Shown here piece after piece: positions 10,985-22,626 of a DNA stretch of 64,000 bases. Position 1 is the first letter of the stretch, and every line of letters starts with the position of its first letter. The notes under the pieces were generated by a model. It saw nothing but the letters and a program-made list of their open reading frames with translations. It searched no databases and was not told the DNA's origin. Source of the stretch: Phytopythium helicoides. Its lineage: Eukaryota; Oomycota; Peronosporomycetes; Pythiales; Pythiaceae. Location of the stretch: the NCBI GenBank assembly GCA_024867545.1, contig JANFNE010000022.1, forward strand, positions 744,001 to 808,000. Reading direction: 5' to 3'. Position numbers and translations under genes: made by a program.

Positions 10985-12040
10985 ATGACCGCATCCGCTC
11001 GCGACGGCCGCTCCTCGCTCGAGCTCCTGGGCTTCGACGCCGCCTCCGCGCTCTTCTCGCTGCGTCTCCGCCATCAGACAGGCCGCGAGGACGCGTCGCC
11101 CTCGAGTTCCCGCGTCCTGAGGCGCGACTGGAGCTCGTGGCGCGCCTGGGACCGAGCGCTGCGCAAGTCCAGCGCCAAGCTGCCGGTGCGCAAACTGCGG
11201 CGGCTGATGGAGTGCTCGTGGGTAAAGGGCGACGAGTCGAGCGGCTGGAGGCTCGAGATGGTCAAGAGCGTGGCCGAGTGCGAGGCATGGGTCAACGCGG
11301 CGCTCCACCAGCTGCCGGAGGCTGCGCGGAGCGAGTTCCTGGACGACGACAAGCACCTCAAGGCGCAGAAGCGGCGCCGAGACGAGCGGGAGGCGGTCAA
11401 GAACGCCAGGGACCTGCAGCAGTTCTTCACGAGCCCGGCACTCGTGGACGTCCTGGTCGAGACGGTGCGTGAGAGGCTGCGCGAGAGGCAGATCTCCATG
11501 GAGAGCGTCGTGTTCCTTGAGCCGTCGTTCGGCGACGGTCGTGTCGCTCGCGCTCTCGTCGACAGCGGAGCTCGCAACGTCATTGGATACGAGATTGACG
11601 AGGACCTCCATCGCGAGGCAGAGGGTAGCTGCGATTTGCAGTGTCGCCTGCTTTGCGGCGACTTTCTCGCGTCCAAGTGGGCTGACGTCTGTGACATGGA
11701 GACCGTCAATGAAAAGGTGGTCATCGCTGTCGGGAACCCGCCGTTCGGTGACAAGAAGGAAAATGCGAGCGAGCCGGGCCACGCGCCTGATCTCGTGTTA
11801 CGGTTTATGGCGCACGCTGCAGCCGAGTGGCGAGCCGAACTGCTCGCATTCATCGTGCCCGAGCGCTGCAGCAAGTCGTCATTCGTGACGGCAGCGCTCG
11901 CTGCACTATCTGATGCAGCTCCACACTTTCAGTGGGAGCTCGAGCAGTGCAAGTCCCTTGACGATTGCACGTTTGAGCTCGGTGCGAAGCGTGTCAAACA
12001 GCCGAGTGTGCTGCAGCTCTTCGCATCGCGATCGGCATAG
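10985..12040 (+). CDS. Class I SAM methyltransferase with NPPF motif (N6-adenine type), copy 1
   Basis: Predicted SAM-dependent methyltransferase of 351 residues. Visible motifs are an FxxPxx motif-X-like segment (DLQQFFTSPALVDVL), motif I in a form typical of N-methylases (FLEPSFGDGRVA), an acidic strand end (GYEIDED) and motif IV NPPF (Asn251) in AVGNPPFGD. NPPY/F motifs methylate a planar amino group, on adenine N6 in DNA or RNA or on a glutamine side chain; the substrate cannot be told from sequence. This is not the DPPW motif of MT-A70 enzymes. Residues 1-130 are basic and Arg-rich with no recognised domain. The frame is intact and intronless. Two CCAAT motifs lie 50-85 bp upstream. It is paired with an intact paralogue at 28630-29685. 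Confidence 0.8.
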   Translation: MTASARDGRSSLELLGFDAASALFSLRLRHQTGREDASPSSSRVLRRDWSSWRAWDRALRKSSAKLPVRKLRRLMECSWVKGDESSGWRLEMVKSVAECEAWVNAALHQLPEAARSEFLDDDKHLKAQKRRRDEREAVKNARDLQQFFTSPALVDVLVETVRERLRERQISMESVVFLEPSFGDGRVARALVDSGARNVIGYEIDEDLHREAEGSCDLQCRLLCGDFLASKWADVCDMETVNEKVVIAVGNPPFGDKKENASEPGHAPDLVLRFMAHAAAEWRAELLAFIVPERCSKSSFVTAALAALSDAAPHFQWELEQCKSLDDCTFELGAKRVKQPSVLQLFASRSA

Positions 12041-13600
12041 CAACGCGTACATGCAACGCGACGCATTTTTGGAAAGCCAGCCAGCAGTAAGGCAGTATCC
12101 ACCTCACCCGTTCTTCGCGCTGCCACTGGCAACAGTTGCATGCTACCCGTGCATCGCCGTAGCTGTCCTTACTGCTGTCGGATGAGACGATCTTGGTGAT
12201 GCCAATGACAGCGACGAGGCTAATTCTGCGGCAAACGATGCGCGTAGCACTGCATTTGTGGCATCCCGAGAGTGCCACCCGGTGATGACTTGATGGCGCA
12301 AACCAGTGTAATCCTACGTCGGCTACCTCAACGGCACACAGGAAGTGAACGTAGCAAACGAGCAAACACCTCGTTGGCAGAAGACAGTCCGAGAATCGAC
12401 GTGTTGTAGTTTGAATGCGCGTGAGCTTCGAGCTGATCGCCATCGAATTCGAACTTAGCCAACTTCGCGCTTGATGAAGTTCAAGTGCGAGAAAGCGAGT
12501 TCCGTCAGTCTGCACGAGGCGAGGGTGAGATCTGTGCGATTGTAGCGGGAGCGGCGAAGTATGAAGCGCGTACCAAGTTGATAAACGAGCAAACGGAAAC
12601 GTTTGAGTTTGAGTGGGTTGTGTTGTTTCTGAGTGATCGACACAAGTTCCGCAATGAAGACAAACCGGAGTGTGTGATCGACTAGCTGCGGTATCTGTCA
12701 GTCACAAGCAATCTATAACATGTCGGCAGCCTCGGAAATCGAGCTCAAGTGTATGATACGGCAGGACGTGTTGCTTTTTGGTGCGGTGGATGTGAATTCT
12801 CGCTTGGAGGATACCTTGGTATCCCGAATCCATGCTCAACGCCGCGTTACTTGCAGTGTGTGATCACTCTGACACTGATCAAGACTTCCTTGATTCGGCA
12901 TCCAATACACATGCACTTCTGCTAACTCGAGAGAACGTGATTGCTTGGGGACTGCTCTTTAGTGGTGGCATCCTGATGCAAAGTGCATCTTTTGTGAAAG
13001 CACTTTGGAGCGCACTCGGTTAGAGTACTCATTGGTTCCGCTCCATGCCTGCATCAGTTTGTTGAGATAATTACTCGAGGGGGCACCACAGAGTACCTAA
13101 GCTCTCCATTGAGCTCGGCATTCTGATGTAATTGATCCACAAACTATCCACACGAACTTTGAGGTACGAACGAGCTTTTTCCTCTACGCACGCGCAGAAG
13201 TATTCACCGTGATTGCGTAGCGCTGGGGAATCGCAGACCTCCTCATTGCTGCGGGACACATCTATGAGTTCGTGAATGATGGCACCCGCGTACAATTATT
13301 TGAATGCGAGCACCATCGAGCTCGGTGCTACCCATTTCGTGCAAACAAACCATTCTTACGATATGCCAGCACCGTGTTGAACATCCGAGTATCGGCAAGA
13401 TCTGGCCCGGTTCCAACGATAAACTCTGGAGCTGCGATAATCCGAAAATGGTTTCCGAGGGATACCTCTTGTTGCACGTCCAAGAGAAGTAGGATCTCGA
13501 GTATTCGACTGAGGTCTCAGTTGGGACTTGCTGACTACGGGCGTTGCACGATCAGGTACCTTTGAATGATGGGGTATTGGAGTCGTTGGGGTGATAATGC
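12041..13600. pseudogene. Gene debris shared by both duplication arms
   Basis: No complete gene, but several short frames look like protein and persist in the other arm. On the plus strand near 12550-12680 are AKYEARTKLINEQTET and LFLSDRHKFRNEDKPEC. On the minus strand near 13500-13350 are VQQEVSLGNHFRIIAAPEF and FNTVLAYRKNGLFARN. On the minus strand near 13290-13075 are EEKARSYLKVRVDSLWINY and IRMPSSMESLGTLWCPLE. On the minus strand near 12450-12340 is LEAHAHSNYNTSILGLSS. They sit in different frames and on both strands with stops between them, so at least one, perhaps two, dead genes are present. I do not recognise the families. Confidence 0.45.
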
Positions 13601-13759
13601 TCATCAAGAAGGACACTTTTCTATCAAGTCGCGCTCCCATGTCAATGCCTTCAACTTGCCTTGCAACACCACGACGCTTTCGTGCCTTCGCGCGAAAATA
13701 TATTTTATCGATCGGCCATGATGGAAAATTTTGCTGTGCATCCAAAAACCTCCTTTCAC

Positions 13760-13859
13760 CCAATCCGCGCTCGTTCCGTCCCTCACATCCCCCTCTGATT
13801 GGCTAACTCCCGCCAATGGGTGCAAGGGCCGGCGTGAGTGGGTTCACAATCCAGCCAAT
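13760..13859 (+). promoter_or_regulatory. Cluster of CCAAT boxes upstream of the WW/FYVE/ARM gene
   Basis: Four CCAAT cores lie within 100 bp: 13760-13764, 13798-13802 (inverted, ATTGG), 13813-13817 and 13855-13859, 113-212 bp before the start codon. Clustered, alternating CCAAT boxes are common NF-Y type promoter elements. No TATA box is evident. Confidence 0.4.
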
Positions 13860-13971
13860 CAGCGCCGACTCCCTCTTCTCCGCCTTCTCCCGAGGCTAAT
13901 GCGGCCCCATTGCGCGAGTTGAACCGCCTGTCTCGAGCTGCGCAGGCCCCGCGCGGAGCGTCGAGGCCGCC

Positions 13972-16900
13972 ATGCAGCGCGCGAGTGACGCGTCGACGTC
14001 GTCTGCGCGCGAGGGCGCGTGGCAGCGCGTGCAGGACGCGCAGGGCCGCTTCTTCTACGTGAACCACGCGACGCGCGAGACGTCGTGGACGCTGCCGACG
14101 CGCGAGCCGCTGCCGCCCGGCTGGCAGGAGCTCATCGACAAGGAGGGCCGCGTGTACTACGTCGACCACAACACGCGCACCACCACGTGGATGGACCCGC
14201 GCGCGGGGTCGAGGAGCGCGCGCGCGTCGGTCGCGTCGGTCGCGTCGGCGGCGCCGGGGAGACCCCCGTCGATCTCGGGCGGCTCGAGGAAACCAAGCGG
14301 CGGCTCGGACAGACGCAGCGGCGGAGGGAGCGTTGGAAGTGCCAACAGCCCGCGAGGGTCGGCGGCCCAGGCCCCAGCAGGGGTCGTGCGCATCGGAAAC
14401 AACAATGCCGGAGCGCAGAGGACGCAGGTCAACAGGTACAGCATGCTCGAGCGCATGCAGACGTCCGTGGACCCGAGGGAGAAGACGATTGATCCCAGGG
14501 AGAAGACGATTGATCCCAGGGAGATGACGATCGACCCGAGGAACATGACGATCGACCCGCGGGAGAAGACCATCGATCCCAGGGAGATGACCATCGACCC
14601 TAGGGAGATGACCCTGCAGATGGACACCAAGGCGCTCATCCAGAAGTTCCGCAAGCAGCAGACTGGCGTGGCTAACGAGCCCCCGCCGGAAAAAGACCCC
14701 TACGCGACGACCACGTCGCTGCCAGCGGGTGCTGACGACTGGTTCAAGGATGACACCGACGCTCCGGGTGCGAATACCCAGCCCGCCACTGACGCGCGAC
14801 CTGCCGAGATGAACCGCGCTGGATCACTGTTCAAAAAGCCGAGCGACTTTGGACGCGCCGAGTCCAAGGCGCCAGGTGCACTCGAGACAACGGGTGATGT
14901 CCAGATGGTGCTGCGTCGGCATTTCCCTCCGGTCGTGGCCCGGGACGACTCGCCTGCGTGCCGTCAGTGCCGCAACAAGTTCGGTACATTCCGTCGTCGG
15001 GTGCGTGACAAGGCATCACATTCCATAGATAAATTGAGCTCGACTAACATTTATTGTTTGCTGTGCAGCACCACTGCCGATTATGTGGAGACATTTACTG
15101 CTACGAGTGCACGGCCAACAAGGTAGAGCTACCCATTGATGCGCCAGGTTACGACGGCAAGCAGCCTGTGTGTGCGCGCTGCTTCCGAAATGTCCGTGTT
15201 GGCGATTTTTACTCTATTGTCGGATTACGCCGTCTTCTGGACGAGCCGACCTGGACTTGTTGAGACGGTAGGAATTATCTTTCTTTGTTGTTGCATCGCA
15301 TCGAGCTAACATGATCGCGTTTGCAGAAAGTGGAGCAACTCGGGCAACTGGCGATGGCGCTCCGCACTGGGCGTGAAGAGACCGCTTCAGGAATGGGACT
15401 GCACCGCATTTCTCAGCTGAATGATATCGAGGCAGCGGGTGGTGTCGCGTCATTCTGCAGTCTGCTGAACTCAGATGTGGAGGCGGTGCAGATCATGGCG
15501 CTCGAGGTGGTTGCGAACTTGATTGCGCTTCAAAACGGCGCAGGGAATGAGCTGTCAGCGGGAGAGTCGGTCGCCCAATCGGGAGCTTGCGTGCAACTGG
15601 TCAAGCTAATGGGGAGTCGTGCTCTCAACTTGCAGCAAGGCAAGTCCATGCGTCCAGAGGTCGAGCGAAAGGCCCTCCGAGTTGTCTTCCACATTTGTAA
15701 GTCTCCCGCGTGTCAAAATGCGCTGCGACGGGCAGGGGGCTCTGCCCGACTGTTGGAGCTTCTTTCCAACGACTCTCCTGCGGCATTAGAAACACGCGTT
15801 GAAGCCGCGCGTTGCTTGAAGCGGTTCGTATATCAAAACCCGGAAAATATTGCTGACCTGACGGCAAACAACGGAGTGAAGCTATTATGTGAACTATTGG
15901 GAGACTTTATCGAGCTCGAGGGAACCAACAGTATGGTGCTGCGCTCGATTTCGCCAGGGTATCATAACGAGAGGGTCCCACGGGACGAATCCAAAGACAT
16001 TGCAATCGAAGCCATTCTACGCACGATCTGCGAGTGCATCAATATGTTTGACGGCGGGGGCTTTGGTACTACCACTCGTGCCATCGAGCAGATCCCTCCA
16101 GCCACGATCCGATCGTTTGTCTCTGTACTGCAAAACAGCGATCGGATGAACCGGATGCTTGCGTCCCAAGTGCTCACAAAGGCTTCGCGTGAACCTTCGC
16201 TTGTATTCATCATGGCAAACGAGAAGCTATTCATCCAGGAGCTTATGTGGATGCTTGATAGCGATGAGGACTACACGATCGCATCCGAGATACTCCATGG
16301 TATTTGCTCAACATCGCTCAAGCAGGCTGAAGTGAAGGTTACTGGGGGCGAAAAAGTCGAAGGCGATGCACACTCCAATGTTCTGCGCATCATTTTCGAC
16401 TTGGAGGTGTTTGACGTGGTGCTGAACAAGCTCAACGCTTGTGTGATTGGCGAAGATCAATTTATCGGTGAGATTCGGTTCCAAGAAAACCTTCTGGGGA
16501 TTACCAAGAGCTTCAGCGCTGAGTCAGCTGCGTATGCCGATTACATTTGCTCGCATGGTTGTGTACGCACTCTGTCTGCATTCTTGCTGTCTCCTCGCAA
16601 ACAGCCGCTTGTACCAGTGTGCGCTCAGACTCTGATGAATTTGTGCGAGTTCAACCCGGCTATCTTCGACGAGCTTTACGACCGGAATGCGTCGGACTTT
16701 TTCCATCGCATGTTGCAGACTCCGCCTGATGAAAGTCGATTGTCGGCGCTGCGGTATTTCCAGTCGCTTCTCTCAAAGGGCAAATGCATCTCTACTGGGG
16801 TGCTCGATACTCTCTTCCTTATGGCATCTGGACGCGACTCGGTGCTCAAAACGAGGAGTTTAGAAGTGATTGCGCACCTAACCGGAGTCAGGTCTTTGAG

Positions 16901-19900
16901 CTCGTTGATGGAGCCGCTGGAGCCACCGCCAACTCCAGAACACGCAGACTTGGTCACGAAGCTGAAGGACCGCGTCGTGGGAATTGCCTATTTTCCAACG
17001 TTGATGGGTACCGCGACAACTGTAGGAGACGGCGAGATGCGCTCGAATGCTATCAAGTGCATCCGATGCGCTATCGACGGTGGAGATGATTTCGTCGCGC
17101 GCATGCTTGACCAGGAAATGCTGCGCGCGTTCTGGATGGGCATGCGGCGCTCTATGGATACGCCGATGGAATCGTTGTCTCCCACAGATCTGGCAGTTAA
17201 CCGAGCGATAGTCCAGCTGTTGTACATGATCCTGAGCTCGCCATCAGCAAAGGTAGAGGGGATTATTGGCGACCAGGTGACAAACCTCGTCGCGGTCGTC
17301 ACGGAGTTCATTGTATCCCAGCCTAGTCGGCTGTCGATGGGCATTCGCATCATCCGGCTGTTTGTAAGCCATGAGCCATGGAGGGTCAAGTTCTTTGCGC
17401 TACTCGTGGACTCCACGACGATGGGGCTCAAATTTATGGAAGCGCTCATGAATGGTATCGAGCAATCTATTGGCGGCGCAGAGGAAGCAGACAAAGACTC
17501 CGTTTTTGACGACTCCCTAGCAGTTCTGAATGCGCTCGCCGGCGACACAACAAATGAGGCGATGGTGAATCTCGTCATCAGTGCGCGCGTGCATATTTCA
17601 CTGCTCGAGTTCCTCAAAGAGGATGCCAGCAGCTACGTCATTGTGAGCGCGCTGACGTTGCTGGACAGCTTGACGCAAACGCGACGTATCCGCTTACTTG
17701 TGCTCGAGGCGGGTCCGGCGCTGAAGCCGCTGGTCTCGATGTACGAGTCGACGACCAAGGACTTTGCAGATGCTGATCCGACACGGCAGGAGATCGCTAC
17801 TCGCATCGGCAAGATCCTAGTGCACCTAGCGAGCGATCCGCTCGAGTTCCGTAAGACGCTGTACGACCACCGCGACGTGTTACCGCGCATTATTCTCGGC
17901 AACATTTTGTCTCCAGCTGAGGAAGTTTCGAGTACGGCAGAAGAGATTGTTTTGCTGCTGGTGGAGTCGGATTTCGCGACATGTCCACTCTGGATTGACC
18001 TTATCGAGACGGTCAATGTGCAGCTAGTCTTCCAGGTCCTTGCAGCGTCCAAGCGATCATCCGTGCAGGTATTCTCTCACCCAGAAATCCTCGAAAACGA
18101 GGAGACGGGGCTGTCGGCAGTAGAGAAGAACACGCTTGTGACGATGCTCATCACGTTCTTTGTGGACTTTGACCCGCGCACGTCTGTTGTTGGCGTGCTG
18201 GCGCTGGCACTGCTGCTCAGGAACGGCCAGCAGTTCAATCACGAGCAAATGGAAAAGATTGCGGTGGACGGTGCCGTGTCACTTGTGTACTGGATCCAGA
18301 AGGGCACTGAGCGGCACCAAGAGAATGCAGTCAACATCCTGTTTGACGGCGTCTCGGATCCAGAGGTGAAGCTCAAGTTCTTTCGCCAGCTCCAGTCGCC
18401 GTCAGTTCAGCGCGATGCTGCGTTTATATTGGAGCTCGCTCTTCAACTGCTCGATAGAGATGAAGCTGCAGACACAGAGGGGATGTACAAGCGCTGCTCT
18501 CTGCTTGTTGGCATTCTGGAGTTGACAGACTTTTCGAGTCTTTCAAAGGAGTGCACTCGAACTCTCACCGAAGTCGCAGTTTTGCTTCTGACATTGATCG
18601 GGCGGGGGACCGAGGAAGAGACGAAGCAGGACAACGACGAAAGTGTCCCGCCATCTCTAAGTCATGCGTTCGCCATGAGCATCATCCAGTTCCTGACTCT
18701 TGTAGTCAGCTGGCCTGCTCTGCGCGCAAAATTGATGAAAAAGAATGCGCTTGAGCAAGTTGTCGTGCTGTTCAAGCAGCACAAGCGGTTGGCGTCAACA
18801 AGCCCGGAGTCCAAGGCTATCGCAGATGCAGCCCGCTCGCTCATCAAGGCGCTTTGCATTGACGACATTCCGAAGCTTGTGTCACTGAACGTCATTGACA
18901 TCATGTTGGAGTTCCCGTCCGGACAGGAAGGCGAAGCAATGAGTCTAGAGGATGTTGAAGGCATGCTGGACACAATGAACTCAATTGCCGACTGCGGCGC
19001 TGCAGGCAAGGCAGTGCTGATGGATACAGATGGGGCGCTAGCAAACTTGGAGAGCGCGCTCGCACTCGTTATGGGTGGCGAAGACAGCGATTTGAATGCT
19101 CAGCTCGTTGCCGGGGATGATAGCGGCAAGAAGCTCGACCTAGCCTGTCGCATCGCTTCCCTTGTGACGGATCTAGCTCGTCGCGCCGCCTACAGAGAGC
19201 AGATTCTGCTCGTGCCGGGTCTCTGTGAGCGCATCATCACGCTCTTGGAGTGGTTCCCGTCAGTTTTTGAAGCTGGAGAAGCGGACTTGCAGTCTGCAGC
19301 GATGTCTAAATCATTCTGTCTCGTTTTCAGTAGTGGACTCCCGTTCCTCGAGATTCTCACCATCTCCGAGTTTAGCGCTCTCACTGCTTCTCGAACAGAG
19401 CGCATTCTGCGTCAGTCGCTGTCTACTTTCGTCGACGGCCACAAGTCAAGCGACGTGTACATTGAGGCGTGCGCAGCCTTAATGGTTCTTTACGAGACCC
19501 CTCGAGCTCGTCGTGAGCTTGGTGTGTCTCATCTCGAAAGCTTGGAGCCTCTGCTCAAAGATCATGCTCTACGCAGCTTGAAGGCCGATGTCTTCTCGCT
19601 GGAATGCGTCGTCGCGATGCTTAAGCTTGCGGATGTCGTGTTCGTCGCCGATCTCGCTGACGATAAGGCGATTGCCGACCGGAACTCGTGGATCCTTGCA
19701 GTCGTCCTCGATGTACTGTTCAAGTCAACAGAATGGAGTGACACACTCGATGTCTCGGTGGTCCTTTCACTGCTTACTCGATGCTGTGTATCGGCCTCTA
19801 CTCGACGTCTACTAACTGAGCATCTCGAATACCATCGTCTGCTGGAAGTGATCGGGTATCTCGCAAGCGAAGATGAGTGGAAGCGATACCGACGCCGCGC

Positions 19901-20860
19901 TATGAAGCTGCTATCGCTGCTAGGCGAGGAGGATACCATCCTGGAGGCATCTGCGGTGGCTGAGCGGCAACAAACGAGTCTGTTCCGAAGGAAGAACAAC
20001 AACAGCACGACGTCACTAAGCTCTCTCGGCTCCACGGCTGATGTGCCAAACACCAGACAGCCTTTCATCATTCGATGCTTTCATTGCCGACAAGCAGTGC
20101 ACGTTGTCTCGAACTCTAATTTGCTCTCAATCAACTGTCCATCGTGCCAGAGGAATGCTGTGGAGAGCACAGACACTGCCGCGTCCTCGCTTCACGCTCT
20201 CCCATCTGTGAATGAAGCCGCCAATGCAAGTAGCTCACACATCAATGTCGAGTTGGATGAGAAGAACTCTGAGGGTGCCTCCTCTGATCCTGACGCTTCT
20301 TCACCAAGTAGTAACGAAGTATCGTTCAAGTGTGTGAACTGCGAGAAGACACTGCAGCTCCCTGCTGGTATTAGTTCGGATGAGGTTGTGTGTCCGCACT
20401 GCATGCACCTCGCAGCTACCCGTAAGACGAGCCGCACGGCCGCCCCAGGTCTAAGTGAAAGCGGGTCGATTGAATCTGGGCAAAGTACGCCCAAGAGCAG
20501 CAGCGAGGCAGCGAACCGGCCATCGTCAACGACTTCACTTCCCGGTATTGACGTGCGTGATACCAAGGTCGTGAGTTGCGGACACTGCGGGAAGCACCTG
20601 ATTGTGAAGAATGGTGCATCGGCCGTTAAATGCCCTGCTTGCGAAGGCATCTCCAAGCTTTCGAGCACAACCAGTACGTGAAGGCAACTTGCTTTGCCCC
20701 ATATCAAATGCTGCTGTGATGACTAATGTATTTGTATCTGTTGTGTATCCAGCCCAAGAAATGATGCGGTGCCGAAACTGCAACACGCTGCTGAGCCTGC
20801 CGGCCTGGCGCCAAGGCGTACAAGTGTATGAAGTGCCTGCAGACAACACGCTTGTCGTAA
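13972..20860 (+). CDS. Giant WW-WW-FYVE-armadillo-zinc-ribbon protein
   Basis: About 2,220 residues; proposed exons 13972-15000, 15069-15258, 15331-20673 and 20753-20860. Order: two WW domains ([36 protein letters not shown], residues about 14-75), seven tandem heptads [14 protein letters not shown] (about 165-215), a FYVE-type double zinc finger ([27 protein letters not shown]) split by intron 1, about 1,500 residues of helical armadillo-like repeats, then three or four LSD1/zinc-ribbon fingers ([40 protein letters not shown]). FYVE binds PI3P, so a scaffold on endosomal membranes is likely. Intron 2 is the least certain: the donor at 15259 with acceptor 15330 keeps frame. One extra base near 20806 disrupts the last finger. 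Relative to the pseudogene copy it lacks 30 bp near 18067. Pieces recur at 7531 and 32283. Confidence 0.85.
14464..14618 (+). repeat. 21-bp tandem repeat coding DPRE(K/M)TI heptads
   Basis: Seven near-identical 21-bp units encode [14 protein letters not shown] or DPRNMTI between the WW pair and the FYVE finger. Unit-to-unit changes are few, so the array has expanded or been homogenised recently. It likely forms a repeated short linear motif. Confidence 0.9.
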
Positions 20861-20996
20861 CCGTGCGTGTCTGTGTGTTGCGTGCCAATCAATGAAAGTC
20901 GAGGGCAGGTTACATTGGCCATGCCAATATGAATCAACAGTGTATTCGCTTCTGCATATATCGGTTCGCTCTGTCAGACTTTGCCACCACTGCGAT

Positions 20997-22414
20997 CTAG
21001 TTTGCGGCTGAGTCCATGAGGTCGAGCAGGTCATCGCCCGCACCCTTGTCCTCCCGTTTGCTGTCGCTGTCGTCGTCAGCGAGCTTCAGATCGCTCAAGA
21101 CGCGGTCCGCTGGATGCTTTCTGTCGCTTGCTGCATCGATCCAGATCGTCGGCACTTCCTCTCCGTCGTCATCCTCTTCTTCGTCCTCAAACTCGTCGCC
21201 GCCTCCTCCGGTTTCCCCTTCCTTTGATTGCCGATGACGTCGTGCTGCACTTGGGAACAGATTGATGCGGAGAGGTTTGCTCTCGGGGTCGGCATTGCCC
21301 AACAGGTTGGCCAGTAGGTTGAGACCGTCCTCAGCGGTGGCCTTGAAGAGCTTCTTGGGGCTCGCGCGCTTGGCCTGCTTGGCGTCTGCCAGCAGCTGCT
21401 TGGTAGAACGAGAGAAAGCTCCAGACCCACCGCCGGGGCTCTTAGCGACATGTTGAAGCCCAGGTGAGCGTTGAGCTGCTCACGCTCAAGCACAGGCACA
21501 TCGGGGGCACCGACGGCGTCTGTAGAGCTGGCGATGGCAAAGCGCTCCTCTTCGTCCACACGCCCGTGTTCATCGAAGTAGCGCACGGAACCAGGCACGC
21601 GACCACCAGTGGCTGTGAAGCCGTCGTGCCGCAGAGATAGTGTACCGTCGGCTCCTTGGATGCCGTTCTGGAGGAACAGCGACACCTTGATGCGCGTGTC
21701 CTGGAAGAATCGGCATAGGTATTGCCGCAGCTGGTAGAAATTGGCTGGTGACATGGACCCGAACGCCTGCATTTGGTGCATTGAAAGACTCGTAAGCGAC
21801 GTCGACTAGACCAGACCGACACGAATTTGTACCTGCGTGCACATCACGGTCGTGTCGTCGATCATCCGCTTGACCTCCTCCGCCTCGATGAGCTGCCGGG
21901 TGTTGCGCAGGTGGTTAACGGTCACCTGAAGCAGCTCGTCAGCCGACGAGCACGACAGCAATTGGTACTTGAACCCCATGCGCATGAGGTCGTAAAGCTG
22001 CCGAGCAAGGGAAGGTGAGGGAGCTGTTCAGCGACGATCTATCCGATATCACATGACGCCCAGCTAGCGCACCCACCTTGTCCATGCTGTTCGTGTTGAG
22101 CCGCATGATAGAGGAGTGTGCGAGTCGATCGAAGATCTGACGCGTCGACACGTTCGAGTACATGCGATGCGGCCGAAAGAGCTCAGCCATGAACTTCTCG
22201 TTGTGCATCGTCTTGATGATGTCCTCGAGCACTAGGCAGTCGGGTTAGAAATTGCCACAACCGCCACTGGGGAGGACAGATGAAATATCATCTTACCTTT
22301 CGAGCTCTTCTCGCGCGGGATGTTCTGCGCCTTGAGTCGCTGGTCCAACACGTATACCATCTCGGCGCCCATGTTGATAACCAACATGGGCATGGTCATG
22401 AGCGCGCCAGCCAT
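20997..22414 (-). CDS. OSCP1: OSCP1 (organic solute carrier partner 1 / NOR1) homologue
   Basis: Conserved eukaryotic protein, mostly of ciliated organisms, linked to solute transporter trafficking and cilium function. Proposed exons 22414-22297, 22231-22077, 21997-21833 and 21766-20997. Exons 1-3 join in frame and match the family closely: MLVINMGAEMVYVLDQRLKAQ, then FMAELFRPHRMY, RLAHSSIMRLN, and YDLMRMGFKYQLL. The acidic C-terminus (DEFEDEEEDDDGEE) ends LLDLMDSAAN. A single missing base near 21449 (after LGFNM) breaks the frame; with it the final exon would be 771 nt and fully open, so I suspect an assembly error. Presence of OSCP1 fits a lineage with flagellated zoospores. Confidence 0.88.
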
Positions 22415-22626
22415 GGTCGTCCGCGCGTCGCGAAGATCTCGGGAGTCGATCTAAAAGGCACGAAGCAGGCTGCCGCTGTTGTGAAGAGATCTGAAATAGC
22501 AACGGGGCGAGTACAATCCAAGCAACGGCTCGGAGTGGCGTGCGGCCGCAGGCAGTCGTTTCGGATTATGAGAGACCCGTCGAGATCAGGTAGCCATGCT
22601 ATATGGGTACACAAGTTACCGCTGTT

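Larger units (their letters stand above)
7531..13600. repeat. Left arm of a large inverted segmental duplication
   Basis: Gene order here is ARM/MATE chimera (+), bZIP-like (-), non-coding block, methyltransferase (+), debris. The same order appears reverse-complemented at about 27029-33150. Similarity runs through coding and non-coding parts alike, with the methyltransferase copies about 95% identical in protein. The arms are separated by about 13.4 kb that contains the intact ARM parent gene. Small indels differ between arms, so the event is not recent. Confidence 0.9.

Noticed and set aside
11994..12515. Long minus-strand open frame (174 residues) with a similar one at 28189-28764 in the other arm.
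   Set aside because: The shared frame is interrupted by length differences between arms, and another frame in the same stretch looks more protein-like, so openness is probably chance in GC-rich DNA.
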